DNA of 64,000 nt, from contig JAJNNC010000003.1 in the NCBI GenBank assembly GCA_021730635.1, forward strand, positions 1 through 64,000. The letters are read 5' to 3'. Position 1 is the stretch's first letter. Every line of letters starts with the position of its first letter. The notes below the pieces were generated by a model, which worked only from the letters and a program-made list of their open reading frames with translations, did not search any database and was not told where the DNA came from. A program made the position numbers and the translations under genes. Origin of the DNA: Catalimonadaceae bacterium JC749. GTDB lineage: Bacteria > Bacteroidota > Bacteroidia > Cytophagales > Cyclobacteriaceae. Below are positions 9,253 through 18,424 of the stretch, in pieces.

Positions 9253-9477
9253 ATGAACACGAAAATGAAATTGATGGCCTCTCTAAAAATATGGGTTGTC
9301 ATCTACCCTTCTATCACTTTGTTTCTTTATCTGTTTGGAGAAGCTTTAGCCGTGCTACCCTTATATCAAAGAACGCTGCTGCTGACACTCTCGCTGGTTC
9401 CCTGGATCGTATTTATTGGTTTGCCTTTCGTGAATTTAATGATTGGTAAGTTCTCTTCTAAACATAGTAGCCAATAA
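9253..9477 (+). CDS. small membrane protein, unknown function
   Basis: A 74-residue protein with two hydrophobic segments, around residues 12-32 (IWVVIYPSITLFLYLFG) and 40-64 (LLLTLSLVPWIVFIGLPFV), joined by a short loop, and a polar Ser/Lys/His tail. It lies between the AraC gene and the flavoprotein gene on the same strand and has its own -7 element. I do not recognise a family with confidence. Small two-helix proteins of this kind are common beside AraC-regulated stress operons. Confidence 0.7.
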   Translation: MNTKMKLMASLKIWVVIYPSITLFLYLFGEALAVLPLYQRTLLLTLSLVPWIVFIGLPFVNLMIGKFSSKHSSQ

Positions 9478-9491
9478 AAAAGGGGGAGTGT

Positions 9492-9516
9492 TGGTGAGAA
9501 AATCCTGATCTCACCA
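9492..9516 (+). terminator. intercistronic hairpin
   Basis: TGGTGAG (9492-9498) and CTCACCA (9510-9516) form a 7-bp stem with an 11-base loop, just after the small membrane gene and 80 bases before the flavoprotein gene. There is no T tract. It may lower read-through or stabilise the upstream transcript. Confidence 0.3.
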
Positions 9517-9595
9517 CCGAAGCGTGCCTAGAGCAGCAAGGCGATCCAGCCCTGTTCACACGCTCATTTTGTAAAAATTTTCCAAATATACTCAA

Positions 9596-10504
9596 ATGAA
9601 AAGCCTTAGACATTTTGACGTAATCATCATAGGCGGGAGTTATTCAGGACTTGCCGCAGGCATGGCATTGGGCAGGGCGTTGAGACAAGTTCTGATTGTT
9701 GATAGCGGTAAGCCTTGTAATGAACAAACGCCTCATTCACACAACTTCATCACGCAAGACGGAAAAACGCCTGAAGAAATTGCCACTCTTGCCAAGCAGC
9801 AAGTAGAAAAATATGATACGGTAAAGTTCTTCAACGGCTTGGCCATTCACGGAACCAAAACTGAAAACGGCTTTGCTATTCAGACAGCCACTGGTGAAAC
9901 ATTTCGCGCAAAGAAACTGATTTTCGCAACCGGACTCAGAGATATCATGTCCCATCTGGCCGGATATGCTGAGTGTTGGGGGATTTCTGTTCTTCATTGC
10001 CCCTATTGTCATGGATACGAAGTAAGCAATGAAAAGACTGGCATTTTGGGTAATGGAGAATATGGCTTTGAATTTTCTGCACTTATCTCAAATTGGACAA
10101 AAGATTTAACACTTTTTACCAATGGGATCGCCACCTTGACACCCCAACAGGTCCAGAAACTTGAAAGCCACGCTATAAAAATAGTAGAAACGGAGATTGA
10201 AAGACTTGAACATACCCAGGGGCATCTTCAAAAAATCATCTTCAAAGACGGTTCGAAGACTGCTATCAATGTCTTATACGCGCAAAGCCCCTTTGAGCAA
10301 CATTGCACCATCCCCGAAACTTTAGGGTGTGAACTGACAGAGGAGGGGTACATCAAAGTGGATAGTGCTCAAAAAACTACTGTTCCCGGCGTTTTTGCCT
10401 GTGGGGATAATACCACCCGTATGCGTACCGTAGCCAATGCAGTAGCCATGGGTACCGCAGCAGGCATGATGGTCAATAAAGAAATTGTTTTGCAGGAATT
10501 TTAA
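9596..10504 (+). CDS. thioredoxin-reductase-like NAD(P)/FAD-dependent oxidoreductase
   Basis: A 302-residue flavoprotein of the two-dinucleotide-domain family. The FAD-binding motif is VIIIGGSYSGLAAGMALG at residues 10-27, a redox CxxC is present in HCPYCHGYE near residue 138, and the C-terminal FAD contact is VFACGDNTT near residue 266. The NADPH motif reads GILGNGEYGFEF, with the last Gly kept. Length and layout fit the thioredoxin reductase-like group often found beside AraC or MarR regulators. The electron acceptor is unknown; reduction of a disulfide protein or small thiol is possible. The next gene starts 11 bases downstream. Confidence 0.85.
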   Translation: MKSLRHFDVIIIGGSYSGLAAGMALGRALRQVLIVDSGKPCNEQTPHSHNFITQDGKTPEEIATLAKQQVEKYDTVKFFNGLAIHGTKTENGFAIQTATGETFRAKKLIFATGLRDIMSHLAGYAECWGISVLHCPYCHGYEVSNEKTGILGNGEYGFEFSALISNWTKDLTLFTNGIATLTPQQVQKLESHAIKIVETEIERLEHTQGHLQKIIFKDGSKTAINVLYAQSPFEQHCTIPETLGCELTEEGYIKVDSAQKTTVPGVFACGDNTTRMRTVANAVAMGTAAGMMVNKEIVLQEF

Positions 10505-10514
10505 AGATACACAG

Positions 10515-11234
10515 ATGATAGTATTAACAACAGGCACAAAAACAGACAGGACAAACGCAGTCTTTACAGGGGTGTTTTTTATCGCTGCCACCGTGTCAGC
10601 GATCACGGGTCTTACCCTTTATGACCCCATTATAAACCATGCCGATTATCTTACGATGGGCGCAAAGAACGCTACTCAAATCATTTTCGGCGCTTTAATG
10701 GAATTAATTCTTGTCAGTACAGCTATAGGTACGGGGATCATGCTATATCCTTATGTCAGAAAATACAATGAAAGTTTGGGACTTGGATACGTATGCTTTC
10801 GTTTGCTGGAAGTGGTTTTTATACTGGTCGGTATAGTAAGTGTGCTGGCGTTATTATCCTTAAGCCATTCCTATACCAATACAACCCACCTTGATCTTAC
10901 AGCTTATCAAACCACGGGAACGGCTTTACGAGCTATCCATGATTGGACATTTATACTTGGTCCGCTTTTCATGCTTGGAATCAATACATTCCTATACAGT
11001 TATGTCTTCTATCAATCCAAACTTGTCCCCGGAAAACTAGCCATACTCGGCATAGGGGGAGCAGTTTTAGTATTTATTTCAGCCCCTTTGGTAATGTTCG
11101 GTATCATTTCTCTACTATCCGTATGGCAAGTATTATTGGCGTTACCAATCGCCAGCTATGAAATGATCTTAGCCCTATGGTTGATTACTAAAGGGTTTAA
11201 CCTTGAACATTTTACAAAACAAGCTCACGGATAG
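10515..11234 (+). CDS. DUF4386 membrane protein
   Basis: This membrane protein of about 239 residues has six or seven hydrophobic segments and the layout of the DUF4386 family (TGVFFIAATVSAITGLTLYDP at the N-terminus, GFVCFR-like YVCFRLLEVVF in the middle). The start at 10515 is chosen because it places MIVLTTGTKTDRTNAVFTG directly before the first membrane helix; an upstream ATG at 10485 would overlap the flavoprotein gene by 20 bases. The function of the family is not known. A second DUF4386 gene lies at 58981-59724, also beside an oxidoreductase and downstream of an AraC gene. Confidence 0.8.
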   Translation: MIVLTTGTKTDRTNAVFTGVFFIAATVSAITGLTLYDPIINHADYLTMGAKNATQIIFGALMELILVSTAIGTGIMLYPYVRKYNESLGLGYVCFRLLEVVFILVGIVSVLALLSLSHSYTNTTHLDLTAYQTTGTALRAIHDWTFILGPLFMLGINTFLYSYVFYQSKLVPGKLAILGIGGAVLVFISAPLVMFGIISLLSVWQVLLALPIASYEMILALWLITKGFNLEHFTKQAHG

Positions 11235-11293
11235 CCTGCAACAGCACCCGCCATCAATCTTTGAAAGAAACCAAATAGCTAAAACAAACTATC

Positions 11294-11560
11294 ATGACAC
11301 TATCCTCAACTTTACCGGCAGCATCCATCAAACTTTCATTTCATAAGGCAACGGATGGGTTTAATCGGTGGGATATGGGTATACAGGCAGGGGGCGGATA
11401 CGTGTTTCATCTTAAAAAAACCAACCTGGCGCTGGACTTACGGTATAGCTACGGGTTAAGCAGTATAGCACAAGATACGGAAAGATATAACAGGGCACTC
11501 AACCTCAGTGTATTGATCTTTAAACCGTGGAAGAAGAATCCGTTTGCAAAACATCAGTAA
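11294..11560 (+). pseudogene. C-terminal remnant of an outer-membrane beta-barrel protein
   Basis: The 88-residue frame reads like the last strands of a porin-like (PorT / OMP beta-barrel) protein: alternating hydrophobic strands in WDMGIQAGGGYVFHLKK, LALDLRYSYGLSSI and RALNLSVLIFKPW. There is no signal peptide, and a barrel of this family normally needs about 200 residues. I read it as a 5'-truncated gene left after a deletion. A short independent protein cannot be excluded. Confidence 0.55.
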
Positions 11561-11727
11561 TATTTTTTGCACCTACAGCTACCAGATAGCGACACTTTAC
11601 CTGCTCACTGCGAAACATTTAGTGGATGCCGATTTTCTTTCTTGCCTTATCGAAGTACCCGGCCTGGTCATATTGTCTCTCTGGAAACACCCTCATAGCT
11701 AGTGCCTTGTTGTGATACGCAACATCC

Positions 11728-12966
11728 TCATTCCACCGCAGCGGCCAATGCCTGTACCAGTCCAGCCCCCAGGGCCAACCAATCATCCACTGTTCTGTTT
11801 GCCCCTAATTTCTCTACTCTCTCCACCTTCATTTCCATCAGATAAGCGGGTACACCCTGCGCTGCCCATAAGGCCTGGTTCACGGTCATCCTTCCCGGCT
11901 TTCCCATCGTTGTGGTTTCAGGCATAGGCCTGAGACCTTCTGCTTCAAAAGAAGTATAGGCTGTCATATAGGCTAAGAGTTTGTGTCCCGCAGGCAGGTC
12001 CGGTCCCTGCACATAATCGGCCGACTCTGTGTTGTGCAAGGTGAGAAAGAGATCCATCGGATGGCCTTGAGAGAGCCAATCCAGCATGGCCTGTTTCTGC
12101 GCTTGTATCTCCGGCATCTCCGCCGGCCTGACCAGGTCCCAGTTTCGGTTGAGATCGTGCCCGAAGGTGTTGAAACGAACGCCACCGCGGGCTACCCCAT
12201 CCGGATCGCCCATAGGCATGACCTGAAAGACTATCTTGTCCAGCAGGGCGCGTCCTGCTGTAGTATCCATCAGATACCGGATGGCGGCTTCTACCACCCA
12301 GGAGGTAGTCGATTCCCAGGCATGTTGTCGTGCCATCAGCCAGACCACCTTCTTTTGTTCCAGGGGAATAGCTGTATTGGTCAGGGTAAGCAATACCAGG
12401 GACTCTCCTGCTGCACTTTCTCCCATACTTTGTATCTTCATGTAGGGTTCCTCCTGATACTGTGCCAGTAATTGCTTGAGTTGTGCAGTCGTATAGGGAG
12501 GCTGATGGGCTATCCAAAAGGTATCTTTCCTAGGTTTGAGATGTAGCCGTAAGATTACCTTTTCCTCATCCCAGGATACCTCCTGGTCACTGAGATGCCG
12601 CCAATTCCTGTTGTCGTAGCTGATCACAGGGCGGGTCTGGGCTGTGATGGCATGGGCACCAGGTTGGTAATTGTATTCCCCCACCAGATCAGTCAGATCA
12701 ATGGTGAGGGTTGAGTCTCTGGCTCCCTCCACCCGGAAGTAGTACCAGCTTGCCTGCCGGTTTCTGTGGTCAGCATCTGTCTCTCCGGCTACGGCACACT
12801 GCCAGTGATGGGCCGATAGTTGCTGTACGTCGCCCAGGCTCCCCGCTTCAAAGTCAGTATAGAAGGAAAGCACTGAGTTGTTTACAGCATTCTGGTCAGT
12901 GGCCGGCTGGCAGGAAGCGATAGCTGATAGTGCTAGTAGGTATAGGTAGCTTGAGGGGCTCATCAA
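11728..12966 (-). CDS. M14-family zinc carboxypeptidase lipoprotein
   Basis: A 412-residue exported peptidase, probably a lipoprotein (signal ending LALSAIASC). An N-terminal beta-sandwich of about 130 residues precedes the M14 domain, as in cytosolic-carboxypeptidase-like members. Zinc ligands are visible as RQHAWEST (His and Glu, near residues 214-217) and LTLHNTES (third His). The substrate-binding DLNRNW motif and the catalytic Glu in AYLMEMKVERV are present, so it should be active. It would trim C-terminal residues from peptides in the periplasm or at the surface. It stands alone on the minus strand, 217 bases before the FAD oxidase. Confidence 0.85.
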   Translation of the reverse strand: MMSPSSYLYLLALSAIASCQPATDQNAVNNSVLSFYTDFEAGSLGDVQQLSAHHWQCAVAGETDADHRNRQASWYYFRVEGARDSTLTIDLTDLVGEYNYQPGAHAITAQTRPVISYDNRNWRHLSDQEVSWDEEKVILRLHLKPRKDTFWIAHQPPYTTAQLKQLLAQYQEEPYMKIQSMGESAAGESLVLLTLTNTAIPLEQKKVVWLMARQHAWESTTSWVVEAAIRYLMDTTAGRALLDKIVFQVMPMGDPDGVARGGVRFNTFGHDLNRNWDLVRPAEMPEIQAQKQAMLDWLSQGHPMDLFLTLHNTESADYVQGPDLPAGHKLLAYMTAYTSFEAEGLRPMPETTTMGKPGRMTVNQALWAAQGVPAYLMEMKVERVEKLGANRTVDDWLALGAGLVQALAAAVE

Positions 12967-13182
12967 TACGTTTTTTCATCAAGGTCATACAATCCCCCAA
13001 TATAAGGATCCGCACGTGATAAATCAGCATGCAAGGCAGAAAGCGCATGCTCCTAACGGCAGTCCATACGTTCTGTTCTTTTTCACCAGACGCTTTTTCT
13101 TGGCCAGTATGTGCCATAACAGGGCGGATAACCTGCCGATCCTTTCACAGCGAGGCTACCGCCCGTTTGTATACAGCTACCC

Positions 13183-14616
13183 TCAGTGGACCAACTGCGG
13201 TTTGATGTTGCGATTGGTGCGGAATACGTTCTCCGGATCCCATTTTGCCTTAACTGCGGCGAGCCGCTGGAGGGACTTGCCCAGGGCCGCCTCAATGCGC
13301 TCAGATCCTTCATCCCGGGTCAGGAAGTTGATGTACGTACCCCCTGTTGAAAACACTTTCATATCCTCCCAGGCCTCACGTGCCCAGCCCATATTCACCG
13401 GGTCCTGGTCTGCCTGCTCCCATGATCCGGCAATGTTGAGCACATAACGAGCTTCTCTATTGCCCACAGGAGAGTGTTCTGCTTCAAGTTGGTTCAGGGC
13501 CCCGCCGATCTGGAAGAGGATCACGGCTGAGTGAGGAGAACGAATCTTTGCCGCATGTTCCATCACTTTCTGACACAATGCAGGCTCTATGCGTGAAAGA
13601 TACTCACTCTTCCAGTAGTACCTTCTACCCTTCGGCTGCGTCGCATCGAGCATCGACTGCATCTGTGCATAGGGCCGCCGTACGAGTACATCCCCAATGG
13701 GGTTGCCAAAAGCTTTGATGGGGGCAACTATTTTCTCCCCTTCCTCAGGCAATCCGCTGTAGCAGGCCAGGATCGCTACCATCAACTGGCCATGCATGTC
13801 TTTCGGAAGCCATGGTGCCGGTGGTGCCGGGCGCAGGAGTGCCACCAGTGTAAGTTCAGGGGGAGCATGCTCCGCCAGGGTGCGATACAGCTCCAGTACG
13901 CCTGCCGCTTCGCTGGCTGGCCAGGCGACCAGTCCTCCCACCACCTCCGGGCCAACCGGGTAAAGCTTGTAGTCGATGCCGGTGACAACGCCAAAGTTTC
14001 CCCCGCCACCCCTCAACCCCCAGAAGAGGTCTGGGTTCTCCTCACTGCTGGCGCGCACCAGTTTGGCATCCGCCGTGACAACATCCATGCCGATGACATT
14101 ATCCGAGGTCCACCCCCATCGCCGGGTCAGATAACCAAACCCACCTCCCAGGGTAAGCCCCGCGATGCCGGTCTGTGCGTTGAAGCCCAGGACGGTAGCC
14201 AGTCCGTGCACCTGCGTTTCACGATCTACATCGCCCAGCAGGCAACCGGCTTGCGCATGGGCAATCCTCGCCTGCGGCTCCACCCAAACGCTACGCATGA
14301 GCGACATGTCGAGCATCAGAGCCCCGTTGGCGGTGGCTAACCCTGCAATATTATGGCCTCCTCCCTTGATGCAGAGTAATAAATCGTGTTCCCGGGCAAA
14401 TTGTATACTGTTGATCACGTCGGAGACACCGATACAACGGACGATGGCAGCCGGTTTCCCATCAATCATAGCATTCCAGACGGTTCGGGCATCCTCATAA
14501 CCGCTATCACCCGGTAAGAGTACCGGTCCCTTCAGGCGTATTCTCAAACCCTCGAGCAACGCCTGCTTCAGCTCAATCTCTTGGTTATTAATAGTTTTTG
14601 CATTCATAATCAGCAT
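13183..14616 (-). CDS. FAD-linked oxidase with PCMH and berberine-bridge (BBE) domains
   Basis: A 477-residue oxidase. The PCMH-type FAD domain spans about residues 45-220: CIKGGGHNIAGLATANG carries the His that usually links covalently to FAD, and TGIAGLTLGGGFGYLTRRWG is the second FAD motif. The position that is Cys in bicovalent members is Thr here, so attachment through His alone is expected. The substrate domain follows, and the C-terminus (YWGEN-like KWDPENVFRTNRNIKP) is the BBE signature. It has no signal peptide. Such enzymes oxidise sugars, alcohols or aromatic compounds with oxygen; the substrate is not evident. The start may be the second Met (14607). Confidence 0.85.
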   Translation of the reverse strand: MLIMNAKTINNQEIELKQALLEGLRIRLKGPVLLPGDSGYEDARTVWNAMIDGKPAAIVRCIGVSDVINSIQFAREHDLLLCIKGGGHNIAGLATANGALMLDMSLMRSVWVEPQARIAHAQAGCLLGDVDRETQVHGLATVLGFNAQTGIAGLTLGGGFGYLTRRWGWTSDNVIGMDVVTADAKLVRASSEENPDLFWGLRGGGGNFGVVTGIDYKLYPVGPEVVGGLVAWPASEAAGVLELYRTLAEHAPPELTLVALLRPAPPAPWLPKDMHGQLMVAILACYSGLPEEGEKIVAPIKAFGNPIGDVLVRRPYAQMQSMLDATQPKGRRYYWKSEYLSRIEPALCQKVMEHAAKIRSPHSAVILFQIGGALNQLEAEHSPVGNREARYVLNIAGSWEQADQDPVNMGWAREAWEDMKVFSTGGTYINFLTRDEGSERIEAALGKSLQRLAAVKAKWDPENVFRTNRNIKPQLVH

Positions 14617-14637
14617 TTTATTCTGATGAGTATATGG

Positions 14638-15993
14638 TTATTTAAAATTTAATTGTGTTACTGCCTGCCCTACTTTTTTGCCCTGATCCAAACCAATATC
14701 GCAGGAAAAACGATAGTGGATACCGCCATAGATCCGTGAGATGGACGCTTCCTGCGCATAGGCGGCGAAGGACTTGTAGGTACGTGCCCCGAAGACACTT
14801 TTATAGGAGTTGTCAGTAAAGGTGTATTTATCTCCAAATAACGATCTCATTACTTCGGCAGAGGCTCCGGATAAGGTAGCATGTGCGGAAGGATATTCGG
14901 GATGCGGAGGCGTGTTGACCAACGGGCTCCAGTTTGTCTGGTTCATCACCATGGGAATGTAAGAAACCGGACGTATCAGATGATAACGATACTTCGCCTT
15001 AAAGCAGGAAATGCTGGCATCATTTAAAGCGATTCCATGCTGGGCATAAGCCAACGCGGCTCCAGCCAAATGTACTTTTCTCATTGACAGTATCTGTGTC
15101 AGGATGTGCGTGGCATGTCCGGGTACGTTGAAGGTGACCGGCGAATCATTCCAATATTTGGCAATGGTGGTCTGTTCATCCGTAAGACCTTGGGAAATAC
15201 TATATAATTCTTCGGCTGCTGCATAAAACGGAGAGGCAGCAACTTCTGAATAGGCCATAGGCGCTGCGGGTTGGGTCATAGCCACAATCCCTTCAATGAA
15301 GGGACGGTTATTGCCCCAGTGCGGTTGCAGGGGTTTGGCGAAAGCAGGGGGCGTTGACACCCACAGGCCCTTCCCGGTCGGTGGAATATAGCTATCGTCA
15401 GTGTTACGAAGGTAAGCCTCATGCCCTCCGTCTGTTTTTGACCAATCAAAAATAGCCGCAGCGACTTGCTTGCCGAAGGCTACCGACCGGTTAAATGTCT
15501 CTATATCCACTTCTTGCTGGTAGCGCTCATTATAGGCCATCTCCAGGGAATCAATCGTGGTATGATTAGCGGCAGTGGTGTGAGGAAACAGGCTCCTGCT
15601 GATGGATGCCAGGGCAGCATTGGCACTAGCAGGCCAGTGGTAATCCTTTTTTTTATCTACGCCAGGCATGTCGGGCATTTCCGTTAACTGTGAAGAAAGA
15701 GAATGATATCCGTTCATGCCCGGTACCACCGACTCATACAAGGCTAAGCCCGTATAGGCAAAAGAGCGGTTGCTGACGAGAGAATTATAACCGGGGGTGG
15801 TTCTGGTCAATTTGACCACATGGAGTGTCAGCCACTCCCTGGCCACATCGGCCGGATATTTTTTGGTGTCGTTATTTTTTGGACCCCGTTTAAAGAATTC
15901 TAAATCTTCTTTACAGGCGGTAGAAAATACTATATTCAGAAAAGTGAACAATAGAAGAGGCAATAGAAAATTGGGCCAATGATATGTTTTCAT
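14638..15993 (-). CDS. vanadium-dependent haloperoxidase-like PAP2 lipoprotein
   Basis: A 451-residue exported protein with a lipobox (FLNIVFSTAC). All three motifs of the vanadate-binding PAP2 fold are visible in order: KAKYRYHLIRP, then YPSAHATLSG, then SRIYGGIHYRF. This matches the vanadium haloperoxidase-related family common in Bacteroidota. Whether it oxidises halides or acts as a phosphatase cannot be read from sequence. It ends 22 bases before the FAD-oxidase start, so the two are probably co-transcribed with haloperoxidase first. Confidence 0.85.
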   Translation of the reverse strand: MKTYHWPNFLLPLLLFTFLNIVFSTACKEDLEFFKRGPKNNDTKKYPADVAREWLTLHVVKLTRTTPGYNSLVSNRSFAYTGLALYESVVPGMNGYHSLSSQLTEMPDMPGVDKKKDYHWPASANAALASISRSLFPHTTAANHTTIDSLEMAYNERYQQEVDIETFNRSVAFGKQVAAAIFDWSKTDGGHEAYLRNTDDSYIPPTGKGLWVSTPPAFAKPLQPHWGNNRPFIEGIVAMTQPAAPMAYSEVAASPFYAAAEELYSISQGLTDEQTTIAKYWNDSPVTFNVPGHATHILTQILSMRKVHLAGAALAYAQHGIALNDASISCFKAKYRYHLIRPVSYIPMVMNQTNWSPLVNTPPHPEYPSAHATLSGASAEVMRSLFGDKYTFTDNSYKSVFGARTYKSFAAYAQEASISRIYGGIHYRFSCDIGLDQGKKVGQAVTQLNFK

Positions 15994-16118
15994 AGGTATA
16001 AGGATTAAAAGGTGTAGTAAATTTTTTCCCTCAAAAGTAAGGGGAATAAAAAAGCTTGACTGTCACCTTTGGTTCAAAGGCTGGTAATCCTGGTTCAAGC
16101 AGAGGGATAGATAAAAAA

Positions 16119-17252
16119 TTACAGGAGTATAGGGTTCGCTATGAGAGAAGCGTAATCCGAAGGTATGATATGAAACCTTTTATGAAAACATTTGGAAAAG
16201 TAAGAAGGGCTGGTGAAGCCAGACAGGTAGGCAATTTCAGAAATATTTCCTTCCTGGTTTTGTATGAACTTCACCGCTTTATTTAATCTGAATTCCTTGA
16301 TAAAGTCATTGGGTGCATATCCTGTTAGAGATACTGTTTTTCTATAGAGTTGTGATTTACTAATGCCTATTTGTCTGGCAAGATCGTGTATGGTAAAGCC
16401 AGGGTCTTCCCAGGAGGTTTCCATGATATCCCATAGCTGACTCAGGAATTTCTCTTCCGGCAGACTTAACGCTCTGATCGTTTCTCCTTTATCAAGCACA
16501 GACAAACCTTGCTGATAAAGTTCTCTCACCATGGCTGAGGCAATGACCTGACTATCACTGGGAACATGGCATAATCGTTTTGCCAGTTGTACAGCCTGCC
16601 CAAATAATTCATTACTCTCTGTGACAGGCACACCGGCACTCAAACCGATTTGTATGTGCAACTTTTGGGCTGAGGCATAGCTGTTATACTTTCTGACCCT
16701 CTTCTGTATCCCGGTAGCACATAGAATAGCTTTCGAGGCAGAAGCAAAAGAAGCCAGGAAGCCGTACCCGCTATATTGTACTTCTCTGCCATCGTATTGA
16801 TTCAATGCCTCCCGGATGATTTCATTTTGTAGGCCAATGAGCTTACCGGTGACAGCCGTACCCAGTATTGAGTGCATCAAAGCCACATCCTTCAACTCCG
16901 TAACCATGATCGTTCTGAAAGCCGGATCATGGAAGACCAAAAGATCAGCATCGGTGGCATCGTCAGAAGCTTTGGGATCTTCAATTCTACCCAGAAAAGC
17001 TTCCACCACATGGCCGTCCACTTCTATGATCTGATAAGGCACCAGGCCATGGGCATGGTGATGCATGGCTTTGACAGCCTCCTGATGAGGGCCTTCAATC
17101 AAACAAAAGGCAGTTTGCCTTTCTTCATCAAACCAATAGGTCAGGGCGCGGCAACCATAGATGGCTTGTATTTTCAGGTCTTCCTGATGCGCTTCTGCCA
17201 CATCTTTTGCAGTAATGCCGGGCAGGTCATGACGATCCATATAAATGGGCAT
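16119..17252 (-). CDS. DUF4242 / degenerate nucleotidyl-cyclase / AraC fusion regulator
   Basis: A 377-residue three-part protein. Residues 1-90 match DUF4242, the SCO4226-type nickel-binding fold (MPIYMDRHDL, then MHHHAHGLVPYQ). Residues about 112-250 align with a class III cyclase: FRTIMVTELKD, DGREVQYSGYGFLASF and LFGQAVQLAKRLC stand where active enzymes have a metal Asp, GDGF and FGQAVNLAARL. The first Asp is Glu119 and the second is Tyr163, so catalysis is unlikely and a nucleotide or metal sensing role is more probable. Residues about 280-372 are an AraC helix-turn-helix pair (ISEIAYLSGFTSPSYFSKCF). The targets are unknown; the upstream haloperoxidase and oxidase genes on the same strand are candidates. 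Confidence 0.8.
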   Translation of the reverse strand: MPIYMDRHDLPGITAKDVAEAHQEDLKIQAIYGCRALTYWFDEERQTAFCLIEGPHQEAVKAMHHHAHGLVPYQIIEVDGHVVEAFLGRIEDPKASDDATDADLLVFHDPAFRTIMVTELKDVALMHSILGTAVTGKLIGLQNEIIREALNQYDGREVQYSGYGFLASFASASKAILCATGIQKRVRKYNSYASAQKLHIQIGLSAGVPVTESNELFGQAVQLAKRLCHVPSDSQVIASAMVRELYQQGLSVLDKGETIRALSLPEEKFLSQLWDIMETSWEDPGFTIHDLARQIGISKSQLYRKTVSLTGYAPNDFIKEFRLNKAVKFIQNQEGNISEIAYLSGFTSPSYFSKCFHKRFHIIPSDYASLIANPILL

Positions 17253-17914
17253 GCTCGTTTTAGTATTTTAACTATGAGTGTCTGTGATAAAGCTTTCAAA
17301 TCCAACCGATAGTGAGCCTTCTCTGTCAACCATAGGATCGCTGTATGCTCAGGATACCACACAGGCACGATCTACGCTTACCGTGAGGCATATCATGGTC
17401 TTCTTTGCCCTTCACCACCCAGCGTACCTGAGATGCACTGCAACCAAGCGGGATACCCGCCAGAACGCAGTTTAAACAGCGCTGCCTCGCCTGCTAAGTG
17501 AGGTCTGTAAAATTCCTCTCTACCAGGAAAAGAATAACAGATGAGCAGACTTTCCACGGTTGTTCTTCCATTTAATGAAAGTTTCACTAATGAGTGATTT
17601 TGGTCAATCAGCAGCTGTGTTTATTCATAAAACTCATTGAAAAGCAAGCTATTACGAATATAGCTACATTCATGTATAATGTTATCATTTTCTCCTATAT
17701 TTTATAGGATGACCCGGCGATTTTATGCAGCACACCTTTGTGTTCTTCACGACCTCTTGTCAGAATGAGCTTATCCATTACCAAGGGGAAACAATGACGC
17801 AAAAACCCCTTTACAATGTCGTTTTTACACACGCTTACTATGAAAAATCGACAGTATTTTTGCTTATGAAACAATGAGTAAGTCAGTCAAAACGGTGACT
17901 AAAACAGAAAACAC
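17253..17914. other. intergenic region with a likely promoter for the VOC operon
   Basis: This 660-base stretch between divergent genes holds no convincing gene. TATTTTTG at 17855-17862 matches the Bacteroidota -7 consensus 53 bases before the VOC start; no good TTG is seen at the right distance. A 27-codon frame at 17793 and a 64-codon minus frame at 17393-17587 are not supported by family resemblance. Confidence 0.45.
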
Positions 17915-18412
17915 ATGAAAAAGACCTTAAAAAAAATCGCACCACATCTATGGTATAACAAAGAAGCCAGGCAAGCTGCGGAGTATTATGTGACTATCTT
18001 TCCGGGTTCAAAAATCACTCACGTGGCCACTTTGGAGAACACCCCTTCAGGGAGTATGGAAATCGTCCACTTTGAACTCTCAGAGCAATCCTTTTGTGCC
18101 ATCAGTGCTGGCCCGCTATTCAAATTTAATGAGGCCGTTTCCTTTATGGTGTACTGCGACACACAGGAAGAAATTGATTACTATTGGGAGAAACTCACTG
18201 AGGGCGGAGAGGAAGGTCCCTGCGGCTGGCTCAAAGATAAATTTGGCCTTTCCTGGCAAATTGTTCCAACAGAAATGGATACGATGATACAAAATGGCAA
18301 CAAAGCACAAGTAGCCAGCGTGACGGAAGCTTTCCTGAAAATGAAAAAGTTTGATCTGGCAGCCTTACGACAGGCCTATCAGGCATCCTCTAAACACAAC
18401 AGAACAATATAA
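17915..18412 (+). CDS. VOC-superfamily protein (PhnB / 3-demethylubiquinone methyltransferase-like)
   Basis: A 165-residue cytosolic protein of the vicinal-oxygen-chelate superfamily, PhnB subgroup (IAPHLWYNKEARQAAEYYV, then HFELSEQSFCAISAGPLF, then CGWLKDKFGLSWQIVPTEM). The fold pairs beta-alpha-beta-beta-beta units into a small-molecule site. Members of this subgroup have no proven reaction despite the methyltransferase-like name. Its closest relative in the window is the C-terminal half of the protein at 29208-30125. It begins an operon: the DoxX gene starts 12 bases after its stop. Confidence 0.85.
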   Translation: MKKTLKKIAPHLWYNKEARQAAEYYVTIFPGSKITHVATLENTPSGSMEIVHFELSEQSFCAISAGPLFKFNEAVSFMVYCDTQEEIDYYWEKLTEGGEEGPCGWLKDKFGLSWQIVPTEMDTMIQNGNKAQVASVTEAFLKMKKFDLAALRQAYQASSKHNRTI

Positions 18413-18424
18413 AAAAAATAAGCG

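Noticed and set aside
17393-17587. 64-codon minus-strand frame in the gap before the VOC operon
   Set aside because: It reads somewhat protein-like but matches nothing I know and has no partner gene; kept as chance.
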